The notes under the pieces were generated by a model. It had not been told where the DNA came from and ran no database searches. It worked only from the letters and a program-made list of their open reading frames with translations. A program made the position numbers and the translations under genes. Shown one piece after another: positions 53,536-62,425 of a stretch of 64,000 nt of DNA (its first letter is position 1; the number at the start of each line of letters is the position of its first letter). This DNA comes from Oleiharenicola lentus. GTDB taxonomy: Bacteria > Verrucomicrobiota > Verrucomicrobiia > Opitutales > Opitutaceae. The stretch lies in assembly GCF_004118375.1 (NCBI RefSeq), contig NZ_SDHX01000001.1:1367693-1431692 (forward strand), written 5' to 3'.

Positions 53536-55737
53536 TCAGATCGGGGCCAGTTCGCGGGCGAGGGCGAGGTGGCGGGGCAGCACGCGGGCAAGGTCAAACT
53601 CTCCCACCCGGGCCAAGGCGGAGGCCGCAAGGGAGCGTCCGGGCTCGGGAGCGGCGAGCAAGCGATGCAATCCCTCCGCGAGCGCGGCGGTGTCACCGGG
53701 CGGGACCAGGAGGGCTTCGCGGTCCGGTCGCGCCATTTCGGGTATGCCGTGCACGTTGGTGCTGAGGATCGGCAGCGCAAAGGCCATCGCTTCGAGCACT
53801 ACGCGCGGGAACGATTCCTCGTAGCTGGAGCAAACGAATAGGTCGGCCGCACCGTAATACCGGTAAACGCCCGCGTTTTCGGGCACGATCCGCAGATTGG
53901 GCCTGCCGAGCCCGGCGAGAAAGTGCGCGAGGTCCTCGTCGTAGGTTGTGTTGCGTCCCCCGACCATGAGGAAGTCGGCGGAAGCCGCCAGCGCCGGCGC
54001 CCGGCGCCAGAGCAGGTCCACGGCGCGGGCGAAGACATGCTGGCCCTTGCGCTCGCACACGCTGCCAACGTTGATCACGAGGCGGCGCTCGGGCGCGACG
54101 CCCAGTTCCGCGCGAAGCATCCCGCGCGGATGCTGGCGGCGAAAGGCCTCGATTGCTTCACGTTCGATCCAACCCGGATTGAGCCGGTAGTTGGACCCGT
54201 CGGACAACGCCTGGTAGTAGTGCCGGGTAGTCGCGGTGAGGAAGGAGACCCGATCGGCCAGGCGAAAGGTTTCCTCCACTTCGGCGAGAGCCGGGGCCGG
54301 CAGCAGTCCGCGGAAAAATCCGTTGGGCGAGGTGCTTTCGTGGATGTAGAACAAGGACGGTACGCTGGCGGCCCGGGCCAGATGCACGCCCCACCAGGCG
54401 GAGAGCGTGTTCGCGACCACGAGGCCCGCGCCGGTCAGATCCACCTGGCGCGCGAGTTCACCGATCTGGGCCCGAACCTGGCCGGCGGTCCGGCCGCGGA
54501 GCAGCGGGGTCGCGTCAACCACCTGCACCTTTGCGCCGAGTTGCTCGAAATCCTGGCGCAAACGGCCCTCGGCTCCGCTGGTGACCGTGATCGGGCCGGC
54601 GGACTGCTGGCGCAACTGGCGGGCGTATTCCAAGAGGAAAAGCGGAGCACCCTCGCGGTTGAGGTTGTGCGTGAACAAATGAATTCCCGGGCGCGGCACG
54701 CCCGTAACCGGACGACGCGGGGCTGGTCCGTGGCCGCGGGGGGCCTGCTCACCATATTCCTGCCAGACCTGCCGGACCACTGCACCGCGTCCCTCGGGCA
54801 GATGCCAACCGGCGGATGTCGCCTTGCGGGAGAGGGCGCGCCAGGTGCGCCAGAAGGTGAACGGGGAGAAGCGTCCGTAAGCCTGCTTGAGGAACTCGTG
54901 GTCGGTTTGCGTGAAGCGCGCCACGGAGCCGAGGTGCCAGCTGCCGTCGGCGAGCTCGGCGTAGATGCGGACGGTGACCGGCAGCGGCAGCTGGGAGGGA
55001 AGGTCAAGAAAGCCGTCGTAGCCGCAGTGCGTGGCCAGCGGGGAATTCCCTGAGCGCTCCTTCAGAAACTCGGTGGCGCGGCCGAGCTTCAGCACCTGCA
55101 CGGCCTGCAGGTCCACCGTGGCGAGCACGCGCTTGATCGGTTGGGACTCGTGGTAAATCCAACCGGAAATGGGCAGACGCCCGAAGAGTGAACGCTCCCA
55201 GGTGCGCGGTTGGTCGAGATGCCCGTGGAAGGGGCGGGGCGGGTGCTGGAGGTGGTGGCGGAGCGGGGTTTCCGCAATCACATCGCGGACGGTTTCCTCG
55301 ATGGTGGCTGAAGGCTGAGCCAGCCGGCGCAGAGCCACGCGCAGGGCTTCGCCAAAGGCGTCGGCGTTGAGCGGCGTGAGTCCCTCGGGGTCGGGCCGGG
55401 CCTCGGCAGCGTTCACGTTCCAGTCGAGCGCTCCGAGTTCCTCCCAGCGGCCGGTGATCGCCAGCGCCTCGAAGCGCAGGCGGTGCCGGCCTTCCGGCAG
55501 CGTCATGGTGATGGAGAAGCCGGCGAGCAGGAAGGGCTGGGGCGCCTTGAAGAATTCCGCGAGGTCGCGCCGCGGGTTGCCATGGACGCCGGGAAAGACC
55601 GCGTTGCCGCACACCGTGCGCACATCCGTGTAGTCGTGGCCCGGTTTTCCCACCAGCCAGCCCTGCAGGATCGTGCCGCCGACCAGGCCGGGGAGCGGCG
55701 GGTCGAAGTGCAGGAATGCGGAGGGGGTCTCGTGCAT
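53536..55737 (-). CDS. GT4 glycosyltransferase with two N-terminal beta-sandwich modules (paralog 1)
   Basis: A 733-residue protein. Residues 1-130 and about 165-260 form two beta-sandwich modules; the first has the motif FPGVHGNPRRDL, the second GWIYHESQPIKRVLATVDLQ. A linker leads to a GT-B glycosyltransferase (about residues 345-733) with LNREGAPLFLLEYARQL, NVGSVCERKGQHVFARAVD and EESFPRVVLEAM (E-x7-E). It would transfer sugar from a nucleotide donor to a surface glycan. The ATG at 55737 follows the conserved order; upstream in-frame codons are not shared with its paralogs. It is convergent with the methyltransferase-like gene. Confidence 0.85.
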   Translation of the reverse strand: MHETPSAFLHFDPPLPGLVGGTILQGWLVGKPGHDYTDVRTVCGNAVFPGVHGNPRRDLAEFFKAPQPFLLAGFSITMTLPEGRHRLRFEALAITGRWEELGALDWNVNAAEARPDPEGLTPLNADAFGEALRVALRRLAQPSATIEETVRDVIAETPLRHHLQHPPRPFHGHLDQPRTWERSLFGRLPISGWIYHESQPIKRVLATVDLQAVQVLKLGRATEFLKERSGNSPLATHCGYDGFLDLPSQLPLPVTVRIYAELADGSWHLGSVARFTQTDHEFLKQAYGRFSPFTFWRTWRALSRKATSAGWHLPEGRGAVVRQVWQEYGEQAPRGHGPAPRRPVTGVPRPGIHLFTHNLNREGAPLFLLEYARQLRQQSAGPITVTSGAEGRLRQDFEQLGAKVQVVDATPLLRGRTAGQVRAQIGELARQVDLTGAGLVVANTLSAWWGVHLARAASVPSLFYIHESTSPNGFFRGLLPAPALAEVEETFRLADRVSFLTATTRHYYQALSDGSNYRLNPGWIEREAIEAFRRQHPRGMLRAELGVAPERRLVINVGSVCERKGQHVFARAVDLLWRRAPALAASADFLMVGGRNTTYDEDLAHFLAGLGRPNLRIVPENAGVYRYYGAADLFVCSSYEESFPRVVLEAMAFALPILSTNVHGIPEMARPDREALLVPPGDTAALAEGLHRLLAAPEPGRSLAASALARVGEFDLARVLPRHLALARELAPI

Positions 55738-55924
55738 GAAAATGAGGCGGGACGGTGCGAAACTATCCGGGCCGGCACAACTCAGGAAATGCGCCGGATG
55801 TTCGGTGTGACCGGATGGCGGGTTGTATGCGTTCACCGGTCATGAGGCGAATCTGGCTCCGCGGTCGTCGACCCTCTCCAAAAAATCGTTGCCGCTCCGT
55901 TGAGTCCCTAGTTTTCAGACCTTG

Positions 55925-58012
55925 ATGCCAGAGCAACCTCCAGCCCGCCGCGAAGGCCAGATCCTGGTCGGGATCTTCTGCGTCCTGCTGCTGGGGCATT
56001 TCTGGTTGGTCACCCGCAGCTGGAGTTCGGGTTTTCTGGCGGGACATGAGTTCCGGCAGACGCAGACCGGGTTGATCACCCACTTCATCGACCGGCAGAA
56101 TGATTTTTCGCTGCTGTATGAGGCGCCGATCGTCGGAAAACCTTGGGTTTCGGTCCTCCTGGAGGTGCCGATTTACCAGTGGTCGGTCGTCGGCCTGAGC
56201 CGGTTGCTGGATCTGCCCCATCATGTGGCCGCGCGGGCGATATCGCTCGGCTGTTTCTATCTCACGTTGCCCGCGGCGTTCCTTCTGCTGGGGCGGATGG
56301 GACTGGTTTCGCGGACCCGCCGGCTGTTCGTGGTCGGCCTGATCCTGCCGTGTCCGCTCTATATCTTTTATTCGCGGGCCTTTCTGATCGATGCGATGGC
56401 CCTGATGGGCAGCGCGTGGTGGCTGTATGCGTTCGTGCGGATGATGGAGCGGCGGCGCTGGACCTGGTTTCTGTTTGCCACTTTCGCCGGCACGCTGGCG
56501 GCGCTGGTGAAGAGCGCGGTCTATGCGGTCTGGCTGATCCCCGGGGCGGCCTACGGGGCCTGGCTCCTGTGGAGCGACCTGCGCACGCGGCAGTGGGGGC
56601 GGTCGGCGGATACGGTGTTCTGGGGGCTGGCCGGGGTGTTGGTGCCGCTCGGAACCTTGCGCTGGTGGATCACGGTGACGGACCCGATCAAGGAGGCGCA
56701 TGCCTCGGCCTGGATCTTCACCTCGAAAAACCTGGTGCAGGGCAACTGGGGTTTCAGCGACCTTGCGGCCGGACTGGCGCCGAAAACCTGGGGCATTTTG
56801 TCGAACCGCTGGGCCGAGGGTATCATGGCGCCGTGGTTGCTGCTGACGCTCCTGGTGGCGGGCCTGGTGGCACTGCCGCGGGTGCGATGGCCGGCCCTCG
56901 GCCTGGCGGGGGTGTTCTTTGTTTCGCAATTTCTCTTCCCGTGGGCCTACGCCTATCAGGACTACTATTTCTACTCGTGCGCGCTGTTTCTGTGCGCCGC
57001 GTTCGGCTGGATGTTCCTCGGTGCGCTGGATTCCCGCCTGCCACGGTGGGTGTGCTGGCCGCTGCTGATCGTGCCGGTGGCGGCGAACCTGCACACCTAC
57101 TTCCGCAGCTATTATCCCCAACAGGTCGCGCCGACGGACGGCGGTTTTTCCTACACGCTGGCGATCCGGGACTACCTGCCGCAGGACACGGTGATCATCA
57201 TTTCCGGCGCCGATTGGTCCGCGATCATTCCCTACTACGCGCAGCGCAAGGCGCTCATGATCCGGGCTGGCTTGGAGAATGATGCCGCCTACCTGGACCG
57301 GGCGTTCGGTGAGCTCATGGACGAGGATGTCGCGGCCCTGGTGCTCGTGGGGGCGCAGCGCGGCAACAAGGCCATCGCAGCCCGGGCGGCGGCCGCCTTC
57401 AATCTCGAGCGCGAGCCGACGGCCATCCATCCCTTGGCGGAGATCTATTGCAGTCTGCGCTACCGCGACCGTTTTAAGGAAAGCCTCCGCAAGGTGAACA
57501 ATTACGGCGACATCATCAACCCACCGCTGCCGCCGGTCACTCCTGGTCCGCAGAAGCCCCAGGCGGTGCTGGCAGCCTATGCGATGTCGGATTATCCGAA
57601 GATTTCTCCCGCGCCGCTGCGGGCGTATTTCGAGCAGGGGTTGGGCTATGTCTGGCCGGAGCCAGAGAAGGAGAAGGCGATCTTTGCGCACCCGGCGTGC
57701 GATCTCTGGATCAAGCCGCCCCGCGGCGCCACCCACATTGAGTGGGACGCTGGACTGGTGGAGGAGGCCTACACCCGTGAGGGCGCCAAGACCGACGGGG
57801 TCGAGCTCACGATCACGGCCATCATGGGTGGTGCCGAACGGGAGATTTTCCGGCGTGAGCTGGATCCGGCCAATCAACCCGGGGACCGCGGAAAGTTGAA
57901 ACTAGTGATCCCCCATGAGCCGGTGCCCGGTGAGATACTGCGTTTCTCCGCGCGCCCGCGCCAGGGCTCGGCCTTTGACTGGCTTTATTGGGCGAGGATC
58001 GAGGTGAAATAA
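55925..58012 (+). CDS. multi-pass membrane glycosyltransferase of GT-C (GT39/ArnT-like) type
   Basis: A 695-residue membrane protein. Residues 15-400 contain about eleven helices; an early GHEFRQTQTGLI with an acidic residue near the first loop resembles the GT-C catalytic loop. The C-terminal 270 residues are soluble, mainly strands (VELTITAIMGGAEREIF, DWLYWARIEV). GT-C enzymes use polyprenyl-phosphate sugars outside the inner membrane. A family number cannot be set from sequence reading. It converges with the next GT4 gene, ending two bases before that gene's end. Confidence 0.75.
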   Translation: MPEQPPARREGQILVGIFCVLLLGHFWLVTRSWSSGFLAGHEFRQTQTGLITHFIDRQNDFSLLYEAPIVGKPWVSVLLEVPIYQWSVVGLSRLLDLPHHVAARAISLGCFYLTLPAAFLLLGRMGLVSRTRRLFVVGLILPCPLYIFYSRAFLIDAMALMGSAWWLYAFVRMMERRRWTWFLFATFAGTLAALVKSAVYAVWLIPGAAYGAWLLWSDLRTRQWGRSADTVFWGLAGVLVPLGTLRWWITVTDPIKEAHASAWIFTSKNLVQGNWGFSDLAAGLAPKTWGILSNRWAEGIMAPWLLLTLLVAGLVALPRVRWPALGLAGVFFVSQFLFPWAYAYQDYYFYSCALFLCAAFGWMFLGALDSRLPRWVCWPLLIVPVAANLHTYFRSYYPQQVAPTDGGFSYTLAIRDYLPQDTVIIISGADWSAIIPYYAQRKALMIRAGLENDAAYLDRAFGELMDEDVAALVLVGAQRGNKAIAARAAAAFNLEREPTAIHPLAEIYCSLRYRDRFKESLRKVNNYGDIINPPLPPVTPGPQKPQAVLAAYAMSDYPKISPAPLRAYFEQGLGYVWPEPEKEKAIFAHPACDLWIKPPRGATHIEWDAGLVEEAYTREGAKTDGVELTITAIMGGAEREIFRRELDPANQPGDRGKLKLVIPHEPVPGEILRFSARPRQGSAFDWLYWARIEVK

Positions 58013-58014
58013 AT

Positions 58015-60261
58015 TCAGGCTGTCCGAGGTCCGGCGGCCACCAGGGCGGCGAGCGCGAGATGGCGCGGCATGACTGCCGGAACGGCGAAAAGGTTTTCCG
58101 CCCGGGCGCGGGCCCGGGCGGCCAGTTCGCGGCCGAGGGCGGGAGTCGCAAGCAAACGAGCGAGGCCATGGCTCCATGCGACGGTGTCACCGGGCGGCAG
58201 CAACACGGCTTCCAGACCGTCGCGCACAAGCTCGGGAATCCCATGCACCGCGGAGGCAAGGATCGGCGTGCGGCAGGCCATCGCCTCGAACACGACGCGC
58301 GGGGACGATTCCTCGTAGCTGGAGCAGACGAACAGATCCGCCGCGAGGTAGTAGCGCAGGTAGTCGGTGGTCTCCTCATGCACGACGAGATTGGCGCGGC
58401 CGAGGTTGGCGAGCGCATCGCCCAACATCGTGTCGAAGGGCGTGTCGCGTCCACCGAGCAGTATGAAGCGCGTGCGGCTCGCGAGCTCAGGGTGACGGCG
58501 CCAGAGCAGGTCAACGGCGCGCGCGAAGGTGTGCTGGCCTTTGCGGTCGGAGACGGTGCCGATGTTGCAGACGAGCTGTTCGCCCGGCTGCACGCCGAGC
58601 GCCTGACGCAGGGCGTCGCGGTTCTGGGCTGCGATCCAGTGGTCGAGTCCGGCGATGTCCACCCAGCCGGGAGTGAAATGGTGCCGCTCGGGCCGCCCGT
58701 AGGCGAGGTGGCAGCGGCGGGTCGAGGCGGTGGTGAAGGACACGGCGTCGGCGAGGGCGAAGGCCTGCTCGGCGAGCGTGACGACCGCGGGAGGAACCCG
58801 CGTCCCGTAGAAGACTGCCGGCGTGGTGCTCTCGTGAACGTAGAAGAGCACGGGACGCTGCGCGGCCTTGGCCGCATGCACCGCCCAGAAGGTCGTGAAG
58901 CTGTTCGCGATCACGAGGTCGGCGGAAGCCCAGCCGCCGGCGCGGGCGAGGGCGGCCACGGCGGTTGCGCCGGCTTCGGCGGTGTCGGCGCTCATGACCG
59001 CGGCGCAGTCGAGAACCTGCACGCGCGCGCCGAGCTGTTCGAACTCCGCCCGCAGCGGGCCGTCCTCGGCGCTGACGACATCGAGGCTCGCGCCCGCGGC
59101 GGCGAGGGCCCGGCCGAGTTCGAGCAGGAACCGCGGGGCGCCCTGCAGGCTCAGGCCGTGGGTGGCGAGAAGCACGCGCTGCGGGATCGGCTGGGTCGGG
59201 CGCGGCGGTGATTCCTGCAGGCGCGCGGTGGCGGCGGGACGCGGGCGGGAGGTGGACTCGTGCTCGACGCGCAGCGTGGAGAGATAGCGCTCCAATTCTG
59301 CATCACGGGTCACGGGCAGTCCGAGTTCTGCCAAGGCTGCGTCCCACGCCGCAAGCGCCTCGTCGAAGGAAAACGCCCGGGTCGTCGGGAGGGGTTTCTC
59401 GTCTTCCTGCGTGTGCAGGCGGGTGCGCACCACCGGTCCGAGGTGCAGACTGCCGTCCTCCAACTCGGCGTAGAGGCGGAGACTGACCGGATTCGGCAGC
59501 TGCGCCGGCACGTCCACGAGACCGGTGAAGCCACAGGCCTGGGCGTTGGGGAACTGGGCGTAGTGGGCCGCGGGCCCGGGTGAGGGACGATGAATCTCGA
59601 GCGGCTGCCACGACTGGAGATCCACCGTGGCGAGGATGCGACGGGTGGGGATCTGCGGATGGAAGAGATGACCGAAAGCCGGGATGCGACCGAAGCGGCA
59701 GCAGCAGGCGGACGCGGGTTCGTCCACAAAACCCAGCAGCGGCGCGGGCGCGTCGCGCAGCACGCGCGGCCACGAAATTTCGCCGGCGAGCTGCCGCGCG
59801 AGCGCGGGCAAGGGTTGCTCCGGCTGCCGGGCGGCTGCGTGCAGCAGCCGGCGGAGCCCGTGGCCGTGATCGATCCACCGCAACGGACCGGCGGGCACGG
59901 CGAAATCCACCGGAGGCTGGGCCGGACCCACGGTGTAGATGACCGACTGGAAAGCGCGCCAGCGTCCGTCAATCTCGAGGGCTTCTAGGACAATCTCGAC
60001 CGGGCCCGGTTCGAGCCACACGTTCACGTAGAACTCGGCGAGGGCGACGGGGCGGCCGGTGTTGAAATGCGTCGCTAGATCCTGCCGCGGCAAACCGTGC
60101 ACGCCGGCGAACAAGCGGGCGCCGATGCGTGCGCGGACGTCACAAAACACACCGCCGGTTTTCGGCCAGACCCAACCGCGCAGCGTGTGCCGCCCCTGCG
60201 GCAGGCGGGCGCCCGGGGCGGGGGATTCGAGATGGGAGTAAGCGTGGGTGGTCTCGCTCAT
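58015..60261 (-). CDS. GT4 glycosyltransferase with two N-terminal beta-sandwich modules (paralog 2)
   Basis: A 748-residue protein with the same architecture as the 53536 gene. The first module carries FAGVHGLPRQDL, the second GHLFHPQIPTRRILATVDLQSW. The GT-B part (about residues 360-748) carries LSLQGAPRFLLELGRAL, NIGTVSDRKGQHTFARAVD and EESSPRVVFEAM. Module order and spacing are conserved, so this is a paralogous enzyme rather than a random fusion. It follows the gene at 60269 with a seven-base gap. Confidence 0.85.
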   Translation of the reverse strand: MSETTHAYSHLESPAPGARLPQGRHTLRGWVWPKTGGVFCDVRARIGARLFAGVHGLPRQDLATHFNTGRPVALAEFYVNVWLEPGPVEIVLEALEIDGRWRAFQSVIYTVGPAQPPVDFAVPAGPLRWIDHGHGLRRLLHAAARQPEQPLPALARQLAGEISWPRVLRDAPAPLLGFVDEPASACCCRFGRIPAFGHLFHPQIPTRRILATVDLQSWQPLEIHRPSPGPAAHYAQFPNAQACGFTGLVDVPAQLPNPVSLRLYAELEDGSLHLGPVVRTRLHTQEDEKPLPTTRAFSFDEALAAWDAALAELGLPVTRDAELERYLSTLRVEHESTSRPRPAATARLQESPPRPTQPIPQRVLLATHGLSLQGAPRFLLELGRALAAAGASLDVVSAEDGPLRAEFEQLGARVQVLDCAAVMSADTAEAGATAVAALARAGGWASADLVIANSFTTFWAVHAAKAAQRPVLFYVHESTTPAVFYGTRVPPAVVTLAEQAFALADAVSFTTASTRRCHLAYGRPERHHFTPGWVDIAGLDHWIAAQNRDALRQALGVQPGEQLVCNIGTVSDRKGQHTFARAVDLLWRRHPELASRTRFILLGGRDTPFDTMLGDALANLGRANLVVHEETTDYLRYYLAADLFVCSSYEESSPRVVFEAMACRTPILASAVHGIPELVRDGLEAVLLPPGDTVAWSHGLARLLATPALGRELAARARARAENLFAVPAVMPRHLALAALVAAGPRTA

Positions 60262-60268
60262 CGGTGGC

Positions 60269-62419
60269 TTAGGAGGACGGAACCGCCGCCACGGTGCGAA
60301 TCAGATCGGCGTGCCGGGGCAGGAGGCCAGCGCTGTCAAAGTGCGGTGCGACAGCGGCGCGTGCGCGCTGGCCACGGGAGAAGTCGCCGCGCTGCTGCGC
60401 GGCGAGGGCGGCGAGCATGGCGTCGGCGAGCCGGCCGGCGTCGTCGGGCGGGGCAAACCACGCGTCTTCCGGCCCGAGCAGTTCCGGGATGCCGTTCACG
60501 TGGGTGGTCACGATGAGCCGGCCAAACGCCGCGGCTTCCATCACGACGCGCGGCAGGGCCTCCTCAAGGCTGGCGCACACGAAGACATCGGCCGTGAGGA
60601 AGAAGCGGTAGGGATCCGCCGAGTGTCCGATGAAGCGGATGTCCGCGCCGGGCAGACCGGCGGCCTGGGCGCGCAGCAGGTCGGCATAGGGATCGATGGG
60701 CGCCTGGCCGCCGACGAGGAGGAACACGAGCGGGGCGCCGGCCGGGGCTAGCGAGCGCAGGCGGGCGACGGTGGAGAGGAAAACATGCTGGCCCTTGCGG
60801 GGCATGAGTGAACCGATGGCTGCGAACACGACGGCGTCGTCGGTCAGGCCGAGTTCCCGGCGCAGGGCGGCGCGGTCGTGCGCGGCGGCGTAGGCGTCGA
60901 TGCGGGCGATGTCGATCCAACCGGGTATGACGCGGAAGTTGGCGGAGCGTTCCAGCGCCGCGTGCACGCGGCGGGCGGCATCGGCGATGAAGACCACGCG
61001 GCTGGCGAGGGCGAAGGCCTGCTCGACGCGCTCGATCGCGGGCCGGTCGAGTTGGAGGGCGAAAAAGCGGCGCGCATTGACGCTCTCGTGAACGTAGAGA
61101 ATGGCCGGTTTCCCGATGCGGTGCGCGAGATGCACGGCCCAAGTGGCGACCAGGGTATTGGCCACGATCACGTCGGCTTGCTGCCATTCGGGGGAGGCGT
61201 CGGAAGATTCCGAGGGGTCAGCCAACGTCACCGCCACGCCGAGGGCGGCGAAAGCCGCGCGCAGCGGGCCCTCGCTCGGCGAAACCACGCGCACCTGCCA
61301 GCCGGGCAAGGTCGCAAGGTAGCGCGCATATTCGAGCAGGAAGAGCGGCGCGCCCTCGAAGTTGAGGTTGTGCGACACGAGCGTGACGCGCAGCGGGCGT
61401 GACGCAGTGGCGGCGGGCTCGGTTGTGGTCGGCGGGAGTGCGTCCGCAACCGGTGCGGCGTGGCGCCAGGCGGTCCAGGCTTCGCGCAGGGTGCGACGGG
61501 CGTCCGAAGCCGGCCAGCCGGCCTGTTTCAGCGCCCAGGAGGCCCGCGCGAATTTCCAGCGCGAGAAAGGCGGCAGGTCGGTGCCGGCGCCGCTCACGAG
61601 CACTGGCCGGAAGCGTTTCAGGAAGACGAGTTCGCGCCGCCCGTCGGCCAGATCGGCAAAGATCCGCAGCGCCAGCGGACGCGGCGCGGCGGGCGGAATT
61701 CGCAGGTAGCCGGCGAAGCGGGACCGCGCGCCGTCCACGAGGCCGGGAAACAGCGAGCCGACATCGGGGCGAGACAGGCCGTGCAGCAGCGGCCGCGGCG
61801 CGGAGGTGTCGAGAAAGGCGGTGAGCGCGGTGATGCGCTGTTCGCGGTGGGCGATCCAACCGGTGACAAGCAGATGATCGTAGGAGATCGCGGTGCGCGG
61901 GCCCATCTCCTCCAGTGCGCCTTGGAAGGGCGGGCTCGGCATCACGTCGAAATTCTCGGCGACGGCAGCCGTCAGGATTTCCTGGGCGAGGGTGCTCCAG
62001 CTTTCGCCGGGCCGCGTCTGGTGCGCGCGCAGCAGATCGAGCAGCGGCTCGGGACCGGAGGGCGCCGGCGGAGCCGGGAGTGGGGTTCCGGCGGAGGTGA
62101 CCGGTTGCCGGAAGATTTCCGTCCACCGGCCGTGCTGGTCACGCACCTCGATGCGGAGGTTGTTCGCACCGGGGACTGGTTTCAGGAGAAAGGAAAATCC
62201 TGCCTGCGGCGGGCCGGCGCGTCCGCGGGTCGCGATTTCCTTGTCCGGACGCGGCAGGCCGGAGAGACCGAGAAATGGCATCGGCCCGAGCCACGCGCGC
62301 ACGTCCACGGGAACGAGAGCAGGAGACGCCACCCAGCCGGCGACCCAGAACGGTTCCGACGGGCAAACCCACCCGGTCGGATGGATCTCGATCGCGGACT
62401 GCCAGTCGGGCGGGGTCAT
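60269..62419 (-). CDS. GT4 glycosyltransferase with two N-terminal beta-sandwich modules (paralog 3)
   Basis: A 716-residue paralog. The first module has FLGLSGLPRPDK; the second is GWIAHREQRITALTAFLD with a later FADLADGRRELV. The GT-B part (about residues 340-716) has LNFEGAPLFLLEYARYL, AIGSLMPRKGQHVFLSTVA and EEALPRVVMEAA. Residues in the beta modules are less conserved than in paralogs 1 and 2. It is separated by six bases from the stop of the next upstream gene, so the two are surely one operon. Confidence 0.85.
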   Translation of the reverse strand: MTPPDWQSAIEIHPTGWVCPSEPFWVAGWVASPALVPVDVRAWLGPMPFLGLSGLPRPDKEIATRGRAGPPQAGFSFLLKPVPGANNLRIEVRDQHGRWTEIFRQPVTSAGTPLPAPPAPSGPEPLLDLLRAHQTRPGESWSTLAQEILTAAVAENFDVMPSPPFQGALEEMGPRTAISYDHLLVTGWIAHREQRITALTAFLDTSAPRPLLHGLSRPDVGSLFPGLVDGARSRFAGYLRIPPAAPRPLALRIFADLADGRRELVFLKRFRPVLVSGAGTDLPPFSRWKFARASWALKQAGWPASDARRTLREAWTAWRHAAPVADALPPTTTEPAATASRPLRVTLVSHNLNFEGAPLFLLEYARYLATLPGWQVRVVSPSEGPLRAAFAALGVAVTLADPSESSDASPEWQQADVIVANTLVATWAVHLAHRIGKPAILYVHESVNARRFFALQLDRPAIERVEQAFALASRVVFIADAARRVHAALERSANFRVIPGWIDIARIDAYAAAHDRAALRRELGLTDDAVVFAAIGSLMPRKGQHVFLSTVARLRSLAPAGAPLVFLLVGGQAPIDPYADLLRAQAAGLPGADIRFIGHSADPYRFFLTADVFVCASLEEALPRVVMEAAAFGRLIVTTHVNGIPELLGPEDAWFAPPDDAGRLADAMLAALAAQQRGDFSRGQRARAAVAPHFDSAGLLPRHADLIRTVAAVPSS

Positions 62420-62425
62420 GGAGGA

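Noticed and set aside
55763-57877. Long open frame antisense to the GT-C-like gene
   Set aside because: Composition is Arg/Gln/Pro-rich without domains, while the opposite strand encodes a clear multi-pass membrane protein.
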